Notes: generated from the sequence alone by a model not told the origin. Shown: positions 1-11,833, counted from the first letter of the stretch. The stretch is 64,000 bases of DNA from Aspidiotus rigidus (GCA_035079385.1 JAVHKY010000063.1:1674001-1738000), one strand, 5' to 3'. A program made the numbers and translations.

Positions 1-1673
1 AATGGGTTGATGAACTCAATGGCTGCGCGCATCGCATAGCAACGTAAGGTTACATCATATTTTATAAGTAAATAAGCAAATTAAACATAAAAAAGAAAGA
101 AAACAAAAAATTGGAAAGCCAACCCGCGTAAACAAAACTGACCCCTTCGTTTTGGGAGTTCAAATCTATCAATTAGTTTTTCTCTTTCCTATACGAACAA
201 GAATTAAATTTTATCTATTTTTCCTCACTCTTTTTTTTTATTCAACTTCGAATTTTACTTACCTAATATACGTTGGTAGACCTGTCCTATTCGGTAATCT
301 ACAATTTTGAATGATGAGAACGTAACGGCGAACGATTGAATAACTTGTAAATGAGAAAAAGATAGTACCTGCTCGCAAAGTGAGGGGTCGCCTAGTTTTG
401 CTCTTTGTACGTATTCGACCAATTACTCTCTTTGCAAATACGAGTCGTATAGACTGTTCTTCGAAATACATGATGGCGAACGGCTATTCCGTAAGATAAT
501 CAGCCAATCGATAGCCTCCACGCGACCATTCTAACTAGTATTGTACACACTACGATATAAGCTCGGGAAGTGTATGATTTTTGATCGAGTACGTACGAAA
601 CAAAACGAGGCTATAACGACCATAAGGAAGCTGTAATAAGAAATATACTCCTAATTATCTGTTCGCCGATCATCTCAAAAGTTCTGGTCATAGTCCTGAC
701 ACTATTAATATTTACCTCTTCCATCAGGAGGAAGACTTTGAAAAACGCCAACTCCACAAAATAGTCAAAAAAAGGTACGATCAAAAATAAAGAGAACTTG
801 AACTTGTTATAACGAGAGCATCTTTCTCTTCGCTGCGGTAATAAATGATATATTTGACGACTAATTTTCATGTTTTTACCTATCTACGTATCAAGTATGC
901 GTATCAAGTATGCGGTACCTTTTTGTACCTGATATTTCCTATCAGTTTGATGATGGGCATCGGCATCGCCCGAAAACGTTCATATACTCGTAGTTCGAAT
1001 AAAATTTGCTACTAAAGTAAAATCGATTTCACTTATTGATTTAATTTTCACCTTGTAATTATAATGTGTCGCAGGGTGCGCGAAAAACGAAATTTTCAAA
1101 CTCATAAGAAATTTACCCGCAGATCCAGATACAATCGAGCCAAAAATCATTAAGATGTCTTCCGGTAGCCTTCAGCTACAAAGAATGACAATCCTCGAGC
1201 TTTTTCAGAACTTACAACTCAACTAATTCGTGATTTTCCTGGCTTCATTTTCCACGTCTAATAATTATATGTAGCCGAATCGCATCTTCACCTTCTTAAT
1301 TGGTGCACAACCACTAACCTGCTAATTACACCTACACTACGCACATAGCAATGTTGGCGCGCGATTTCTTTGTCAAGTCCGAATTACAGCTCATCAAACA
1401 GTACACATGTTTCTTTCCATCCATCGTTTCCTCGGAAGATTCTACTTCTGAAAACCGATAGTTGCGCACGTGGCTAGAGATTTATGTACAAATTGAATAA
1501 CGAATCAAACAAGTTAAATGATCGCAGTAATTATTTAAGAAAAAATTAGTAGGAACTTTTTACGAATTTAAATCGGCACGGTAAAGAAATCGCGAAATAT
1601 TTCGGCAAATTACAGTATTACATTAACAATCCCGGACGGGCCCCCATTATGTACATTCTCGTGCGTTGTTTTG
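1..1673. other. anonymous AT-rich DNA
   Basis: No gene, RNA or mobile element is recognised. Open frames are short and show no familiar motif. The only local structure noted is a 13-base tandem duplication (GTATCAAGTATGC) at 888-900 and 901-913. Confidence 0.5.
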
Positions 1674-2563
1674 TTTCCTATTGATCGCCGTGAAGAATGG
1701 ATCTTACTGGTTTCCCTGAGCAAAGTGAGGGGAAATTGGTGAAAGCTAAGGAGATTAAGCCCAGCGTGGGGTGCATGTTTGTACATGCATGTATGCACCC
1801 TTTTTCCTTTGTTTGATGGGTATACTGCGATCCTTTTCTTATCTAATAGATTGAACATCCCGCTCCCCTTGAGGTAGGACCTCAAAGAAAGGAAAATCTG
1901 AATCTATAATTGGAAAAATTATTTCAACGGCCAAAAATTTCGCCAAAATGAACGTACACGTTCGATATTTTTATGTTATTATTTATCTCCGCGAAAAACG
2001 GGTTAAATTACAATATTTGTATATTATTATTGATCTTTGTGAAGTTTTATTGTGAATAGGTAAGAATTCTTTTAAAGTCAATCAGTTACTCTGACAATGT
2101 CATTTGATTTTCTTTTCACTAGATATTTGTGCTCATGTGGAAAATATTGTTGTTGAGAAAGTTGAATCAATTGAATAGTATAGCATTTGAAGCTCAAAAC
2201 AATTTTATTTATCGCTTATTCTAGGAGAATAAGGTTTTAGATTGAGATACCTTTTGAACCAAGCTGTTGGACAGACTAACTTTGAAAGGCCATGGCTTAA
2301 AATTACCTATTTTGAATGAATATTTCTGTGAAACCAGGAATCCAATTATTAATTGGAAAATGTTTCTCTGGTGTGTGATGACAGTCAAAATGAACGTACT
2401 CGTTCGATATTTTTATGTTATTATTTATCTCCGTGAAAAACGGGTTTTACCGTGAATGTTCACTCTTTAGATTCTGTTTTCCTACTGATCGCCGTGAAGA
2501 ATGGATCTTACGGGTTTCCCTGAGCAAAGTTAGGGGAAATTGGTGAAAGCTAAGGAGATTAGG
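1674..2563. repeat. A-B-B-A short segmental duplication
   Basis: Block A (about 1675-1758, starting near TTCCTATTGATCGCCG) recurs at about 2479-2562 with only a few differences. Block B (about 1944-2004, containing the near-palindrome GAACGTACACGTTC) recurs at about 2386-2447. All four copies are in direct orientation and in the order A, B, B', A', so a single tandem duplication does not explain them. No protein is recognised. Confidence 0.7.
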
Positions 2564-4555
2564 ATGTGGACAAACGAAGCAAGTTTACCTTTGAGACAAT
2601 GTTATTGAAGATCTAAAAATAAGCGGAAGAAGGATGAAGAGTCAATATTTTTTCTTGCTGCAGTGAAAGGCATTTGTCCATCTATCCAAGGTTAATCGGT
2701 CCTGCGAATATATCATTGAAAAACAAATTCTTCCGTAGCACATAGCCTATATATCTTACAGGAAATTTGTGTTTTTACTTATAGTTCATTATTCTATTCG
2801 CAGCGCTGACTGTCCTCTGACGTTAGAAGTAAAATCTGTCATTTCATAATTCGGTTCAAATATTTTATTGATTTCTTGAATTCTTTTCGAGAAATAAGTT
2901 TGTATTTCTATATCATTACATAGGCCTACATCGGTGTTTAATTATTTTCTGTTCCACATTCAGTTGTTAAAAGGAACAATTTTTTTTGTTGTAATGGTCG
3001 ATCAGTTCGGTGAATCATTCCCCAACCAGCGTATGCTAGCGGTACGTTGGATTGAAGACAGAAATAAGAACATAATTTTCTATTTGGACGCACCTCACCT
3101 CAAATTTTATCGCTCAATAGTTATTTGCTGAATGAATTCAGTCACCCGAATAAAATTGTGAATTAAATAGGTAACTGTATCTTCAATTTTAAATTAAAAA
3201 TATGAGAGTTAGGTAGTAAAAATGTAACCAATTCAAATTTTAGTTTCAGCGGTTACATTAGAACTAAAGCAGGCGTAGATTTTGAAGCAATGAAAAAAAT
3301 ACAAATTTCGTAGTGGCAGAATGAGTTTACTCATTTTTTCATAACTCTCCGCCTCTCAATTAGCTATCCCTATGAGCTGTCCACGCCTGTTAATTAATGG
3401 TTATGAAATTTTCATAAGTGTTCATGATGAGTGTGACAACCTAAAAGTGTAGAGGAATGAATAAATGTTCAAAATGAGTGAACGTATCTTCAAACATGGT
3501 GTAGCCAGAATCGTCACCTGATGAGAAGACCTTTGATAAGAAATTTCTATTTTTTTTTGCGTCATGGCGAAAATGTATACCAAACCCGTTTCCTGGCAGT
3601 CATTTAGCTTCTTCAAAACTCTGGAATAATGAAAAAGAGGACGACGTTGAGTGAGTATATAGTGTAGATATAATAGGCAAGTTCGGATTTGTTTGGAAAT
3701 CAATATTTTAATCTTCTAAAACTTAAAGAAAAAAACTACAGAAACACTACTCTTCGTTTCAAAGGGAAGAAGCTGCGCACAGAGGGCAGTTTTAATTTTC
3801 TCCATCATTCTTTCTCTCTCTTGTGTAAGCGAACATATACACGTTTACCTAGTCTCAGATTAGTACACGGTATCGATATTTTCTTTTAAAAGCGAATAGA
3901 GCGCTGCGCAAAGAATCGAGTCACTGCTACATTACTTTCGTGGTTTATACCGTTTCTGCCAATGAGACGTAGATTCGGCGAACTCGAGTGTGCTCGTAAA
4001 AAAAGTTATATCGCTTCTCATCAGATGAATAGAATATTCGTTTTGTAGGGTTGTACTACGAGTATTCGTATGTACATGCCTGTGTGTATCAAGTACGCTG
4101 AGACCAAATTCTACCATTCTGTACTTGTACATGCAAGTGTATGCCCGAATTAATATATAACCAGATTATATTCTTCAATAGATGATAATGTCTTATTGTA
4201 CAGTCACATCTTTAATTATTTCGTTTTTCCAATTTAAAGAATATTTTGTATATCAAGAAAGAAGATAGAATTATAATTTCCTATAACAACAAGTCGCAAA
4301 TTTTCTTATTTTTCTTCTGAATCGTGAATTGCGTTCGTGGGGGAACAAAGAATTTTCTTCCTTTGTCCGAATGATTTTGAGAACGCTATATTACTTGTGT
4401 CAACTTTCATTTCGATAAGTAAACGCGAGTGTGCTCGTCTTCTCCAACAACGTCGTGACTTTTGGAATTTTCATGAAATAATTGCACCATTTTACCGACT
4501 TTTTAAAAAAAATGAACTACAAAATAATAGAAGGACTTGTCCAGACGAGTATATC
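2564..4555. other. anonymous AT-rich DNA
   Basis: No recognisable gene or repeat was found. Open frames here are below 100 residues and carry no recognisable domain. Confidence 0.45.
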
Positions 4556-4600
4556 ATAAAGAAAATAATGAACTTCAAAGCACTTTCGTCTTAAATAATT

Positions 4601-4660
4601 TACTAGTACGACGATCGACGTTTCGAACGTACACACGTTCTTCTTCAGGATCGATAGATA
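4601..4660 (-). ncRNA. hammerhead-ribozyme-like motif (site A)
   Basis: Read on the minus strand, CTGAAGA (4642-4648) is followed by a 6-bp stem II (GAACGT/ACGTTC, loop GTGT), then GAAAC (4620-4624), a possible 3-bp stem III (ACG/CGT) and a cytosine in the cleavage position. TACTA downstream can pair with TAGTA upstream as a weak stem I. This fits a type I hammerhead as known from Penelope-like elements, but CTGAAGA departs from CTGATGA and activity is not shown. Confidence 0.4.
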
Positions 4661-4849
4661 CTACAAAAACTTAAACAAAAATGTACGGCCTTATGTGAGC
4701 ACTCTCATGGTAAGGGACATCTTTTTGATTTTGAAAATGCGTCCATTTGTAGCTTCGAAAAGCATGATAGAAAAAATGCTTCCGCAGCCGCGTAAGCAAC
4801 ACACAACTTTTCACATTTACCTACAATCAAGTTTTTTGCTTAAACGTTA

Positions 4850-5600
4850 ACTCTAGTACTCCAATTTATTCAATGAATCGTTTTCTCAATAAGATACACA
4901 AATCCTCACCATTTCTTACCTCTCTAATTCATTCTTGATCATCTCCGATTCACAAGCATCTTTTGATATTGGTTGTTGTAGACTCACACACACCTATCTC
5001 ATTACTCATCTTATCCTTCTTTCATGTTCTCATTGCGATTCTGATACGCCCTCTCCCCCTCATTCAACATGTCTTTTCCTGTTCCAAATTAGTTTTACTC
5101 CCGAAATCCTGACTTATCTCTCACAATCACGAAGAAGCACTATCAGATGACTTTCTATTGGTTGTCAACATCTTTCAATTCTTCCAACAACTAAATTTCT
5201 TTTTCCACATCTTCACTTTTCAAAACCACTGAGCTCCCACTCTCTTAGTAACTCGTCAATTTAAAAGTAATCTAAATGTAAATTAAAAAAATAAAATAAT
5301 TTTTACCTCTGCCTACAAGTTATCATTTCGCTTAAATCCTTTCTTCATAACTCCAACTTATTCTATAAATCGTTCTCTCAATGAGGCTCACATATATCCT
5401 CACCATCTCTCGCCCCTCTACTCATAATTTATTCTTGATCATCTCCAATTCCCGAGCATCATTTTATGTTATTTCAAGCTGCTCTTCTCTTCATCCAATC
5501 ATAATTTGTATTCCCGCTCTCATCGCAATCTATGAGAGAATAACCGAAAAATGGTATCTTTAAGAGAATTAAAAACGCACACTTATGGATGAAAACTCAA
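4850..5600. repeat. CT-rich direct duplication inside the composite repeat
   Basis: The segment at about 4857-4982 recurs, diverged, at about 5350-5483 (both share TTCTTGATCATCTCC). A further related stretch (4981-5063, ACTCATCTTATCCTTC region) recurs at 5814-5888 and again near 39713. The unit is therefore repeated within this locus and dispersed elsewhere in the window. No protein is recognised. Confidence 0.6.
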
Positions 5601-5813
5601 AAGAGTTATGCAATAGCAACCGCCCCGCCCCATTTTGCAAGGATGGGAACGAGAAAAACGCATCATTATACACCCAACCTTAAACCGGAATATTTCAAAA
5701 GAATTTGATGTTTGAATTAAAGTCTTATTGAAAATTAAGTTGTGTGCCTCGCGTAGTCTCATGTTGTTGCCACAGAGCGTGAATATGGGTTAGCCACAGA
5801 ATCAGTCACCCTA

Positions 5814-6672
5814 GACTCACACACACACACATACACTTCTCATCCCTCATCTTATGCTTCTCTCATGCTCTTATTCCCTCTCCCACATCTGAACTCAATA
5901 ACAACACCAAGCTTATAACTCCCTAATGACAGGCTCTTATTAGCTCATTAATTGAAAAAAAAATTAAAAGAAAATAAATAAAATAAAATATGAAAACGCA
6001 AAGGATTGCTCACCAATGCTATAGCATATCCTTACATGACATTCCTTCATGAGAAACTCAACACAAACGAGCAAATCCTTCACACATATCACTCAAAAAA
6101 ATGACAAGATTATACGCAAAGGATTGCTGCACTAATACTATACCAACACAACATTCATTCACGACAAACTCAACACGAACGAACATATCCGAACATATCC
6201 GTATCCTTATGTGTGTGAACAGGTAACCCAAAAAATGAATAAAACTACTATGCTACAACTACACTGACAATCTACGTAATCAAAGGTTACCCTTCGCTTT
6301 TGATGATGAAAGCGACTACCTGAAATGTAGTACTTTGGTAGCTGGAATATTTACAAATTAGTTAACGCTTCCATTTGAGATTTCTCACGAACGAGACATC
6401 GTATCAACACCAAAAGTTCACAATTACATTTTTAGACATGTAAATTACAATTATATCAACATTTGAAAAAAATTGAACAAACCATATCAAAGTTATAGGA
6501 GTAGGAAATTTTTTTAAAAATTGGGTATATCTGGAGAACTACTGATCCGATCGTGAAAAAAAATGCAGGTGCACAACTTCATATATAACACTACAACTTG
6601 GCTAAGTTTCAAGAAAATCCATCCAGTAGTCTCGGAGGAGAAGCCCGGACAAATTTTGATCCATATATATAT
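5814..6672. repeat. dispersed repeat, copy 1
   Basis: This stretch aligns, with interruptions, to 39713-40840. Shared landmarks in order are CAATAACAACACCAAGCTTA, the word GCAAAGGATTGCTCACCAAT, CAAAGGTTACCCTTCGCTTT, and a final block ending GGACAAATTTTGATCCATAT. Copy 1 has an internal tandem duplication of the GCAAAGGATTGCT unit (about 5998 and 6114). No ORF is conserved between the copies. The family is unidentified and probably non-autonomous. Confidence 0.7.
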
Positions 6673-6999
6673 GGAAACCTGAAATTTTTTTAATGACGTA
6701 GCGATGATCTATGACCTCTAAAATGTCGAGAAAGTTCATTTCCCCCTCTTTCTGCCACAACTGTGACGGGTGTAATACTTGCTTTTCTACGAAAAGTCCG
6801 TAAAAGAAAAATCCGTGAAGCGATATGAAATGTAAGGACAGTATAAACTTTAAAACCGACAGCTACCTACAGGATTAATAACTTTTATTCGCCAGCGATT
6901 CACTCGTTATAATCGCGAGTAATCTACTTTCTTTCTTGTTCTTTCTCGTTCCCTGTGCTGCTGCTCCGTTTTGTTCCTGTTGATAGCTTTACTCATTGT

Positions 7000-7075
7000 A
7001 ATATCTATCAATCCTGAAGAAGAACGTGTATACGTTCGAAACGTCGATCGTTGTACTAGTAAATTATTTAAGACA
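7000..7075 (+). ncRNA. hammerhead-ribozyme-like motif (site B)
   Basis: CTGAAGA at 7014-7020 is followed by stem II GAACGT (7022-7027) and ACGTTC (7032-7037), then GAAAC (7038-7042), a possible stem III ACG/CGT with loop TCGAT, and a U at the cleavage position (7052). It is the inverted counterpart of the motif at 4601-4660. Stem I pairing is weaker here, so this copy may be inactive. Confidence 0.4.
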
Positions 7076-7108
7076 AAAGTGCTTTGAAGTTCATTATTTT
7101 CTTTAAAA

Positions 7109-8061
7109 TCTAATATATAAAGTAGAATGTTTGTCTGTATATCTGTCTGTATATCTGTCTGTATATCTGTATGTTCGTCCATAACTTTCGAACGCCTTCA
7201 CCTATCGACCTGGAATTTTTTTTGAAAAATTTCGTTTTTTCTGGGTCAGGTTCTTAAATACATTTCGACGTTTTGACTCCCTGAAGGTGGAGTAGGGGGC
7301 GACAAAATTAGGAAAAACGGGCATTATCGAGTACTGAAACTGCTTTGCGCTGTACGTTAGACCTACGCGCGTTGAGTGGCGCAGTTTCGAAAATTGAATT
7401 ATTGTGATAACTCGAGTATAACTCATTTTTATGAAAAATTGAAGAGAACAAAAATTGTAGCCCCTGTAATTTCCTTTCGAATGAGCCCGGTTCCAGATTT
7501 TTAGGAGGAAATTTTGTGACTACAGTATTCCCTGTACTTCCATACTAAGTAATTCACAGTTTTAAAAACACCTACATAAAGGATTTTACATCCGGTATCT
7601 CATACAAGAACCAATGTCTAGACACGGTGCGCACTGCGTATGGGCTAGCGGAAATTACCCTTTTTTTTTACCTGTTGTCCGTGTGTTTTCTTAGGGACTG
7701 GCAAAATGTCAATGGATTTGTCTGTATTCTGCTGCGATACAGGCTTCACGCGTTAAGTCAGCTCTCAAGTGAATTAGTGTGTAAAAAATTTAATTTGGTG
7801 ATTTTATTTTTGTGCGACTCGGAACTTTGATATTTTATAAGTACAGTCGCAGTTTTTGGTGTCTATTTTCTTATTTTTGAACTGAATAGTTGTGAATTTT
7901 GCAAAACTCTTTCCACTGTTTCTTTTTTAAAAGTTCATCTGAATTCCAAGATACCTACAAAACACACATACCTACAAGATACAGATACCTATAAAACACA
8001 GATATCTACTCAACACACAGCTAGCGGTCAGGCGCGCCGGAGGCGCGTCGCCAACCGCTAG
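7109..8061 (+). mobile_element. non-autonomous Helitron, copy 1
   Basis: The element starts TCTAATATATAAAGTAGAA and ends CTAG, with A before (7108) and T after (8062), as expected for Helitron insertion between A and T without target duplication. A GC-rich hairpin immediately precedes the end, with arms CTAGCGGT and ACCGCTAG at about 8021-8061. The subterminal region contains iterated ACCTACAA/ACAGATACCT words. No Rep/helicase is present, so it must depend on enzymes supplied in trans. Near-identical copies lie at 16800-17756 (minus) and 40850-41803. Short open frames inside are conserved only because the copies are young. Confidence 0.85.
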
Positions 8062-9131
8062 TGAACTACTATAATATTTGCTATAATTCTCGCAGAATGG
8101 ATCAAGGCAATATTTTCTTGTTATTTTTGTGAAACACAGCTATAATGATGCTGCAATAATTGTCTTCTTCAAATATAATGCAATTATCCTATATAATACT
8201 TTATATAAAAACAAAAGTTTCGGTCGCGACAGTCACGTCAATCTCAGAAAAACTGAATCAATTGATTTGAATGAATGAAAGAGAGTACTTTTATTCCCCG
8301 CGCCACTGTAATTATAATGTAAGTATAAATTAGAATTGACGCAGTAAAAATTTTTATAGCCTCAAAAATCGGTTTTATTGTCTTTTTTAATCTATGGTCG
8401 GTATTCATGTAAGGTACGAGTATTTTTAGTCCATTCAGCCTACAATGCAAAACGTTTCATTTTCTATTCCTCTCTCGATATTCTGTTTTAGTTCGAACTT
8501 TGAGGTAAAAATATAAAATGATAAGATCAGGATGAGATTTTATCAATTTTAGCTCAAACATCTTTATTTCAGTAGGCCTACGCGAGATAAATTGCTTACT
8601 GATCAAAACCGGTCGCAATAAATTATTCGAACAATTTCATTGTGTTTATCTTTCGTAATCAGGATGAGATTTTTTTACGAAACGAAATTGAAAGACCTTT
8701 TACCCTGTGATGTCACTCAGCGAATAACGTTGGCGAAATCCACTTAGTTTGGCCAAACGCACTCATGACACTCGCGAGAAAAACACAGGGAGCTGAGATC
8801 GATAAATTTCTTAATGATTGCAGTGGTTGATTCTTAATATAGAAGGTTTTGAGCATTTACAAATAAACTGCTGATAGCCAAGATTCCTTATTATCAATCA
8901 GTAGCCTAATGATCTTTGCACCTTGTGTCTTTCTTATATGAGTCGACAATCCGTTTGGCCCAATTGGCAGGGTTTCTGCTAATTATAACACGCTGTGACG
9001 TCACTGGGATAAAGGTCTATTAGCAAAAAGATTTCATGAGATGCTTACCCGAAACAAACGCATTTGCGAGCTATCAACAGCGCTGCAGGTGAGTGCAAAG
9101 CACAAGCGCCACCGACGCGCCGCAGTGGCTA
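8062..9131. other. anonymous DNA between two Helitrons
   Basis: No gene or repeat is recognised. The GC content rises modestly near 9070-9120, but no motif is identifiable. Confidence 0.4.
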
Positions 9132-9936
9132 CCTAATATACAAAGTAGAATGTTTGCCTGTCTGTCTGTATTTAATGCTATAACTTTTGAATATTTTCAT
9201 GAAAAATGTCTTCTTATTTAGGTACGGGTTTTAAATATAATTATACTTCAATATTCTAGCTCCCTCGGGGTGGAGTAATATGTGAAAAATTAAGAAAAAA
9301 CGAGGTTTATTGAAGAAGTGCGCGTTGTTAAATGTTAAAACGCATTGAGGGTTTCATTCCTAAAAATTCAATTATTGTGATAACTCGAGTTTCACTAATT
9401 TTTATTAAAAATTGTATCCTTTGTAATTTCCTCTCGAATTGTTCTAATTTCAGATTTTTAGTTGGAAATTTAGGTACTTTATTTATGTTTCGGCTGGTCC
9501 GTATTCAACATCATTTGTGTTCACACAGTGAGAATAATTAAATCGGTTGCTTTTGATGAATCTAGAAAAATTATTCGAGTTTTACGTATTTTTATGAAAA
9601 ATTGAAGCAAATAAAAATTACCTCTGTAATTTCCTTTTGAATTCAATTTTAGATTTTAAAAGGCGATATTTCAATAGAGAAATGTAAAAATTACGTCCTC
9701 TCTCGTACAGGGAACAACTGAGTACGTCTTATGCGTCTATACAGACTGATGTAAAGCGTCAAGTGTATGGATGGTTTTTTACCAAATGTCCATCCCTTTC
9801 CTTAATCATTGCGACTGACAAAATATCGATGAATTAGTCCGTTTTTTGCTGCAATATAGCTTTACGTGTCAAGTTAGCTCTTATGTGAATTGGTGTTCAA
9901 TGCAATTTGGTTTTTACCCATATTAGATTTTATAAT

Positions 9937-11241
9937 GGGTGTGGATTTAGAGCACATTAAAAAAGGGGGACTTCACATAAAATAATCGTGCAGTCACACA
10001 AATTAATGATATTGAACATGACTTAATGCAACACACATTTCAAAACTTATTTGCACAACAAAAATTGTTGGTGAACATAAAAATATTATTTTGCGCATTA
10101 AGAAAAAATTTTCACATAAAAAAGACTACGACGAACATAATAAAATAGATGATGAATTAAATTGTCAACATTTCAAGAACGAAACAAAAATTTATTTTTT
10201 TCATTGAACAATTAATGCTCTAGCAGCAAGACTGGGTCTGCCCCTTTTTCGTTTTTGGTCTATTGGAATAGTTTTCGCCGCTGCTGGCACCGTCACCATT
10301 TGCAATCTAATCCTCATACCAAGGAGATGCTTGCAGTTCCTCCATTTTTGAAAGGAAGGACATGAACACCGACATTTTCCAAGATCGTTCAAATTTATAT
10401 GCACTACCCACACACCATGAGCATACTTTCGGAACTCTTCAAAATTGTTCCACTTCAAGTGCTTTCCTTTAAACGCACAGAGGACTCTTCCATTTATGTG
10501 TTGTGTACCTGTGGATGAAGCCATATAATAGATCGCCGTTCCGTCTGCACCAGTTTCCTGAAGAACTTTCACATTTTTTACAGCCCACTGATAGGCAAGT
10601 GTCCATAACGATAGTGGTACTGAAGGGGTCATAGAGTACGGCACACAATTAACAGATGCGGGGTTTCGTCGATCCGACCAATCCCTCACCAAATCGATAA
10701 AGCTATTCAAGAATTGTCCTACAGGCAGCCTTTCCCTCAACGCATATTCTTCTTTTATATGACCATTTGTGGACTCTACTCCATTATTGGTAGATGGAAA
10801 TCCTGGCGCAGCACCTTTGTACCACGTATTATTCTGTAGAATCCATTGCGCTTCAAAGTATGCAAGAAATTCGTCGATACGATCATATTTTTCTTCACGC
10901 CATTTATCAAAGAATAAAGTACATGCCTTTGTAAATATGTCTTCGTTTTCACATGTTTGTAGGGCTGTAATATCCGAGCGAATTTTCACAACTGTTCCTC
11001 CTTTAGGTAAAACCTTTAAAAACTTCTCAATATTGTGCAACATATGAAAGTAACAAATAACTCGAACATCTGTATAAGTATTTCTCATGTTACAGATGTT
11101 ATTTTAATGTTCATTTACAAATAGAATAATGTGCACGAGGTGATGCGCAATAACACATTTAATGTTGCTGCAACCTCATTCTTTGAACAAAATTTTTTAA
11201 TGTGCAGACCCCTTATTTTAATGTGCCAATAATTTTTCCCC
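9937..11241 (-). mobile_element. MULE with iterated inverted ends and perfect 9-bp TSD
   Basis: The direct repeat TTTTATAAT flanks the element (9928-9936 and 11242-11250), the 9-base target duplication typical of Mutator-like elements. The ends start GGGTGTGG on the left and, on the opposite strand, GGGGAAAA on the right; both run into arrays of a degenerate CACATTAAA unit about every 20 bases, in inverted orientation (left array to about 10150, right from about 11090). One transposase fragment lies between them. At 1.3 kb the element is shorter than an autonomous MULE and is probably an internal-deletion derivative. Confidence 0.85.
10201..11088 (-). CDS. MULE transposase C-terminal half with SWIM zinc finger
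   Basis: This 295-residue frame matches the C-terminal half of Mutator-like transposases that carry a SWIM zinc finger. Visible parts are a CYFHMLHNI segment (residues 13-21) following the position of the second catalytic aspartate, TNNGVES (100-106) around the expected third catalytic acidic residue (E105), a SWIM finger C241-x-C243-x8-C252-K-H254, and an AT-hook-like KRKRGRP (279-285). The N-terminal half, including the first catalytic aspartates, is absent. An in-frame stop lies 18 bases before the ATG, within the terminal repeat array, so the frame starts right at the inverted end. A catalytically complete enzyme is therefore not encoded, though a DNA-binding product is conceivable. The frame is uninterrupted, which suggests a recent copy. 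Confidence 0.8.
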   Translation of the reverse strand: MRNTYTDVRVICYFHMLHNIEKFLKVLPKGGTVVKIRSDITALQTCENEDIFTKACTLFFDKWREEKYDRIDEFLAYFEAQWILQNNTWYKGAAPGFPSTNNGVESTNGHIKEEYALRERLPVGQFLNSFIDLVRDWSDRRNPASVNCVPYSMTPSVPLSLWTLAYQWAVKNVKVLQETGADGTAIYYMASSTGTQHINGRVLCAFKGKHLKWNNFEEFRKYAHGVWVVHINLNDLGKCRCSCPSFQKWRNCKHLLGMRIRLQMVTVPAAAKTIPIDQKRKRGRPSLAARALIVQ

Positions 11242-11646
11242 TTTTATAATTATTGGTTTTTATTTTTTGCGTAACTTAGTAATCTATATTACTCGTATTC
11301 ACCCTCTCTTTTGTCTTCAATATTGTACCCAGGGCTAAGTTTTTGAAAAGCTAGCGAAGAGACCCATTGAGACACACGATATCTTTGAAAACAAAATATC
11401 TTAAAAACACAGATATCTACCCAACACAAGTCTGGCGGTAAGGCGCTCCGCCAGCCGCTAGTATCTTATACAATGAGCACTATAGTCCATTGTTAAAGAC
11501 ATCCTTTAAAGGATACCAGCAGCGCCATATTTATGATTAGGCACAATTATTGGCCGCTCAGGACGACAAATTCAATGTTTTGTCTTTTTTAGGCTAAAAA
11601 ATTTAATGAGGGGGTAGTGGTTTTGTGTTTACTTATGGTGCACTGA

Positions 11647-11833
11647 GAGAAGAGAATAGTCTTGGTGACTAGAAAAAAAGTGTTGACCTAATAAGACAGC
11701 CGCCTTTTTTCTTTGTTAATTTGATCAGTTTTTCCAGTTATTTCAACTGTAAAATCTAGTCATAGTGAATAAAAATAGGTGACATGTCTTGAGTTGACAT
11801 TTTTTTTCTAGTCGCCAAGACTATTCTCTTCTC
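11647..11833. mobile_element. foldback MITE, ~40-bp inverted repeats
   Basis: The left arm starting GAGAAGAGAATAGTC pairs with the right arm ending GACTATTCTCTTCTC. Pairing extends about 40 bases through the CTAGAAAAAAA/TTTTTTTCTAG words with a few mismatches. The loop is about 100 bases and non-coding. No clear target duplication was found. Confidence 0.65.

Larger units (their letters stand above)
4556..7107. repeat. composite repeat closed by ~105-base inverted repeats
   Basis: The left arm (about 4556-4655) is the reverse complement of the right arm (about 7000-7105); both include TGAACTTCAAAGCAC and a hammerhead-like core. The interior holds CT-rich repeat sequence (4850-6672) related to 39713-40840. 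A Helitron begins at 7109, just outside the right arm. The arms could be the ends of one 2.5 kb element or two separate Penelope-like fragments in opposite orientation; the sequence alone does not decide. Confidence 0.6.
9132..11461 (+). mobile_element. diverged Helitron interrupted by a MULE
   Basis: The start (CTAATATACAAAGTAGAATG region) and following text resemble the Helitron at 7109-8061 but are diverged. The 3' end has the same ACAGATATCTAC words, a GC hairpin with CCGC arms and a terminal CTAG at 11458-11461 followed by T. The interior contains a partly duplicated internal block (GATAACTCGAG/TTTTTATGAAAAATTGAAG words near 9380 and 9590). A MULE at 9937-11241 splits it, so the Helitron is the older insertion. 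The 5' TC appears mutated to CC. Confidence 0.7.

Noticed and set aside
3515..3555. CTGATGA followed by AAGAAATTT
   Set aside because: No stem II can form between the two core parts.
7202..7426. 74-codon frame shared with 17451-17675
   Set aside because: Also internal to the Helitron copies and unrelated to any known protein.
7627..7830. 67-codon frame conserved in three places (also 41367-41570 and in 17034-17249 minus)
   Set aside because: It lies inside the three nearly identical Helitron copies, so conservation reflects recent duplication. No domain is recognisable and no protein constraint can be shown.
10769..11047. 92-codon plus-strand frame
   Set aside because: Antisense shadow of the MULE transposase.
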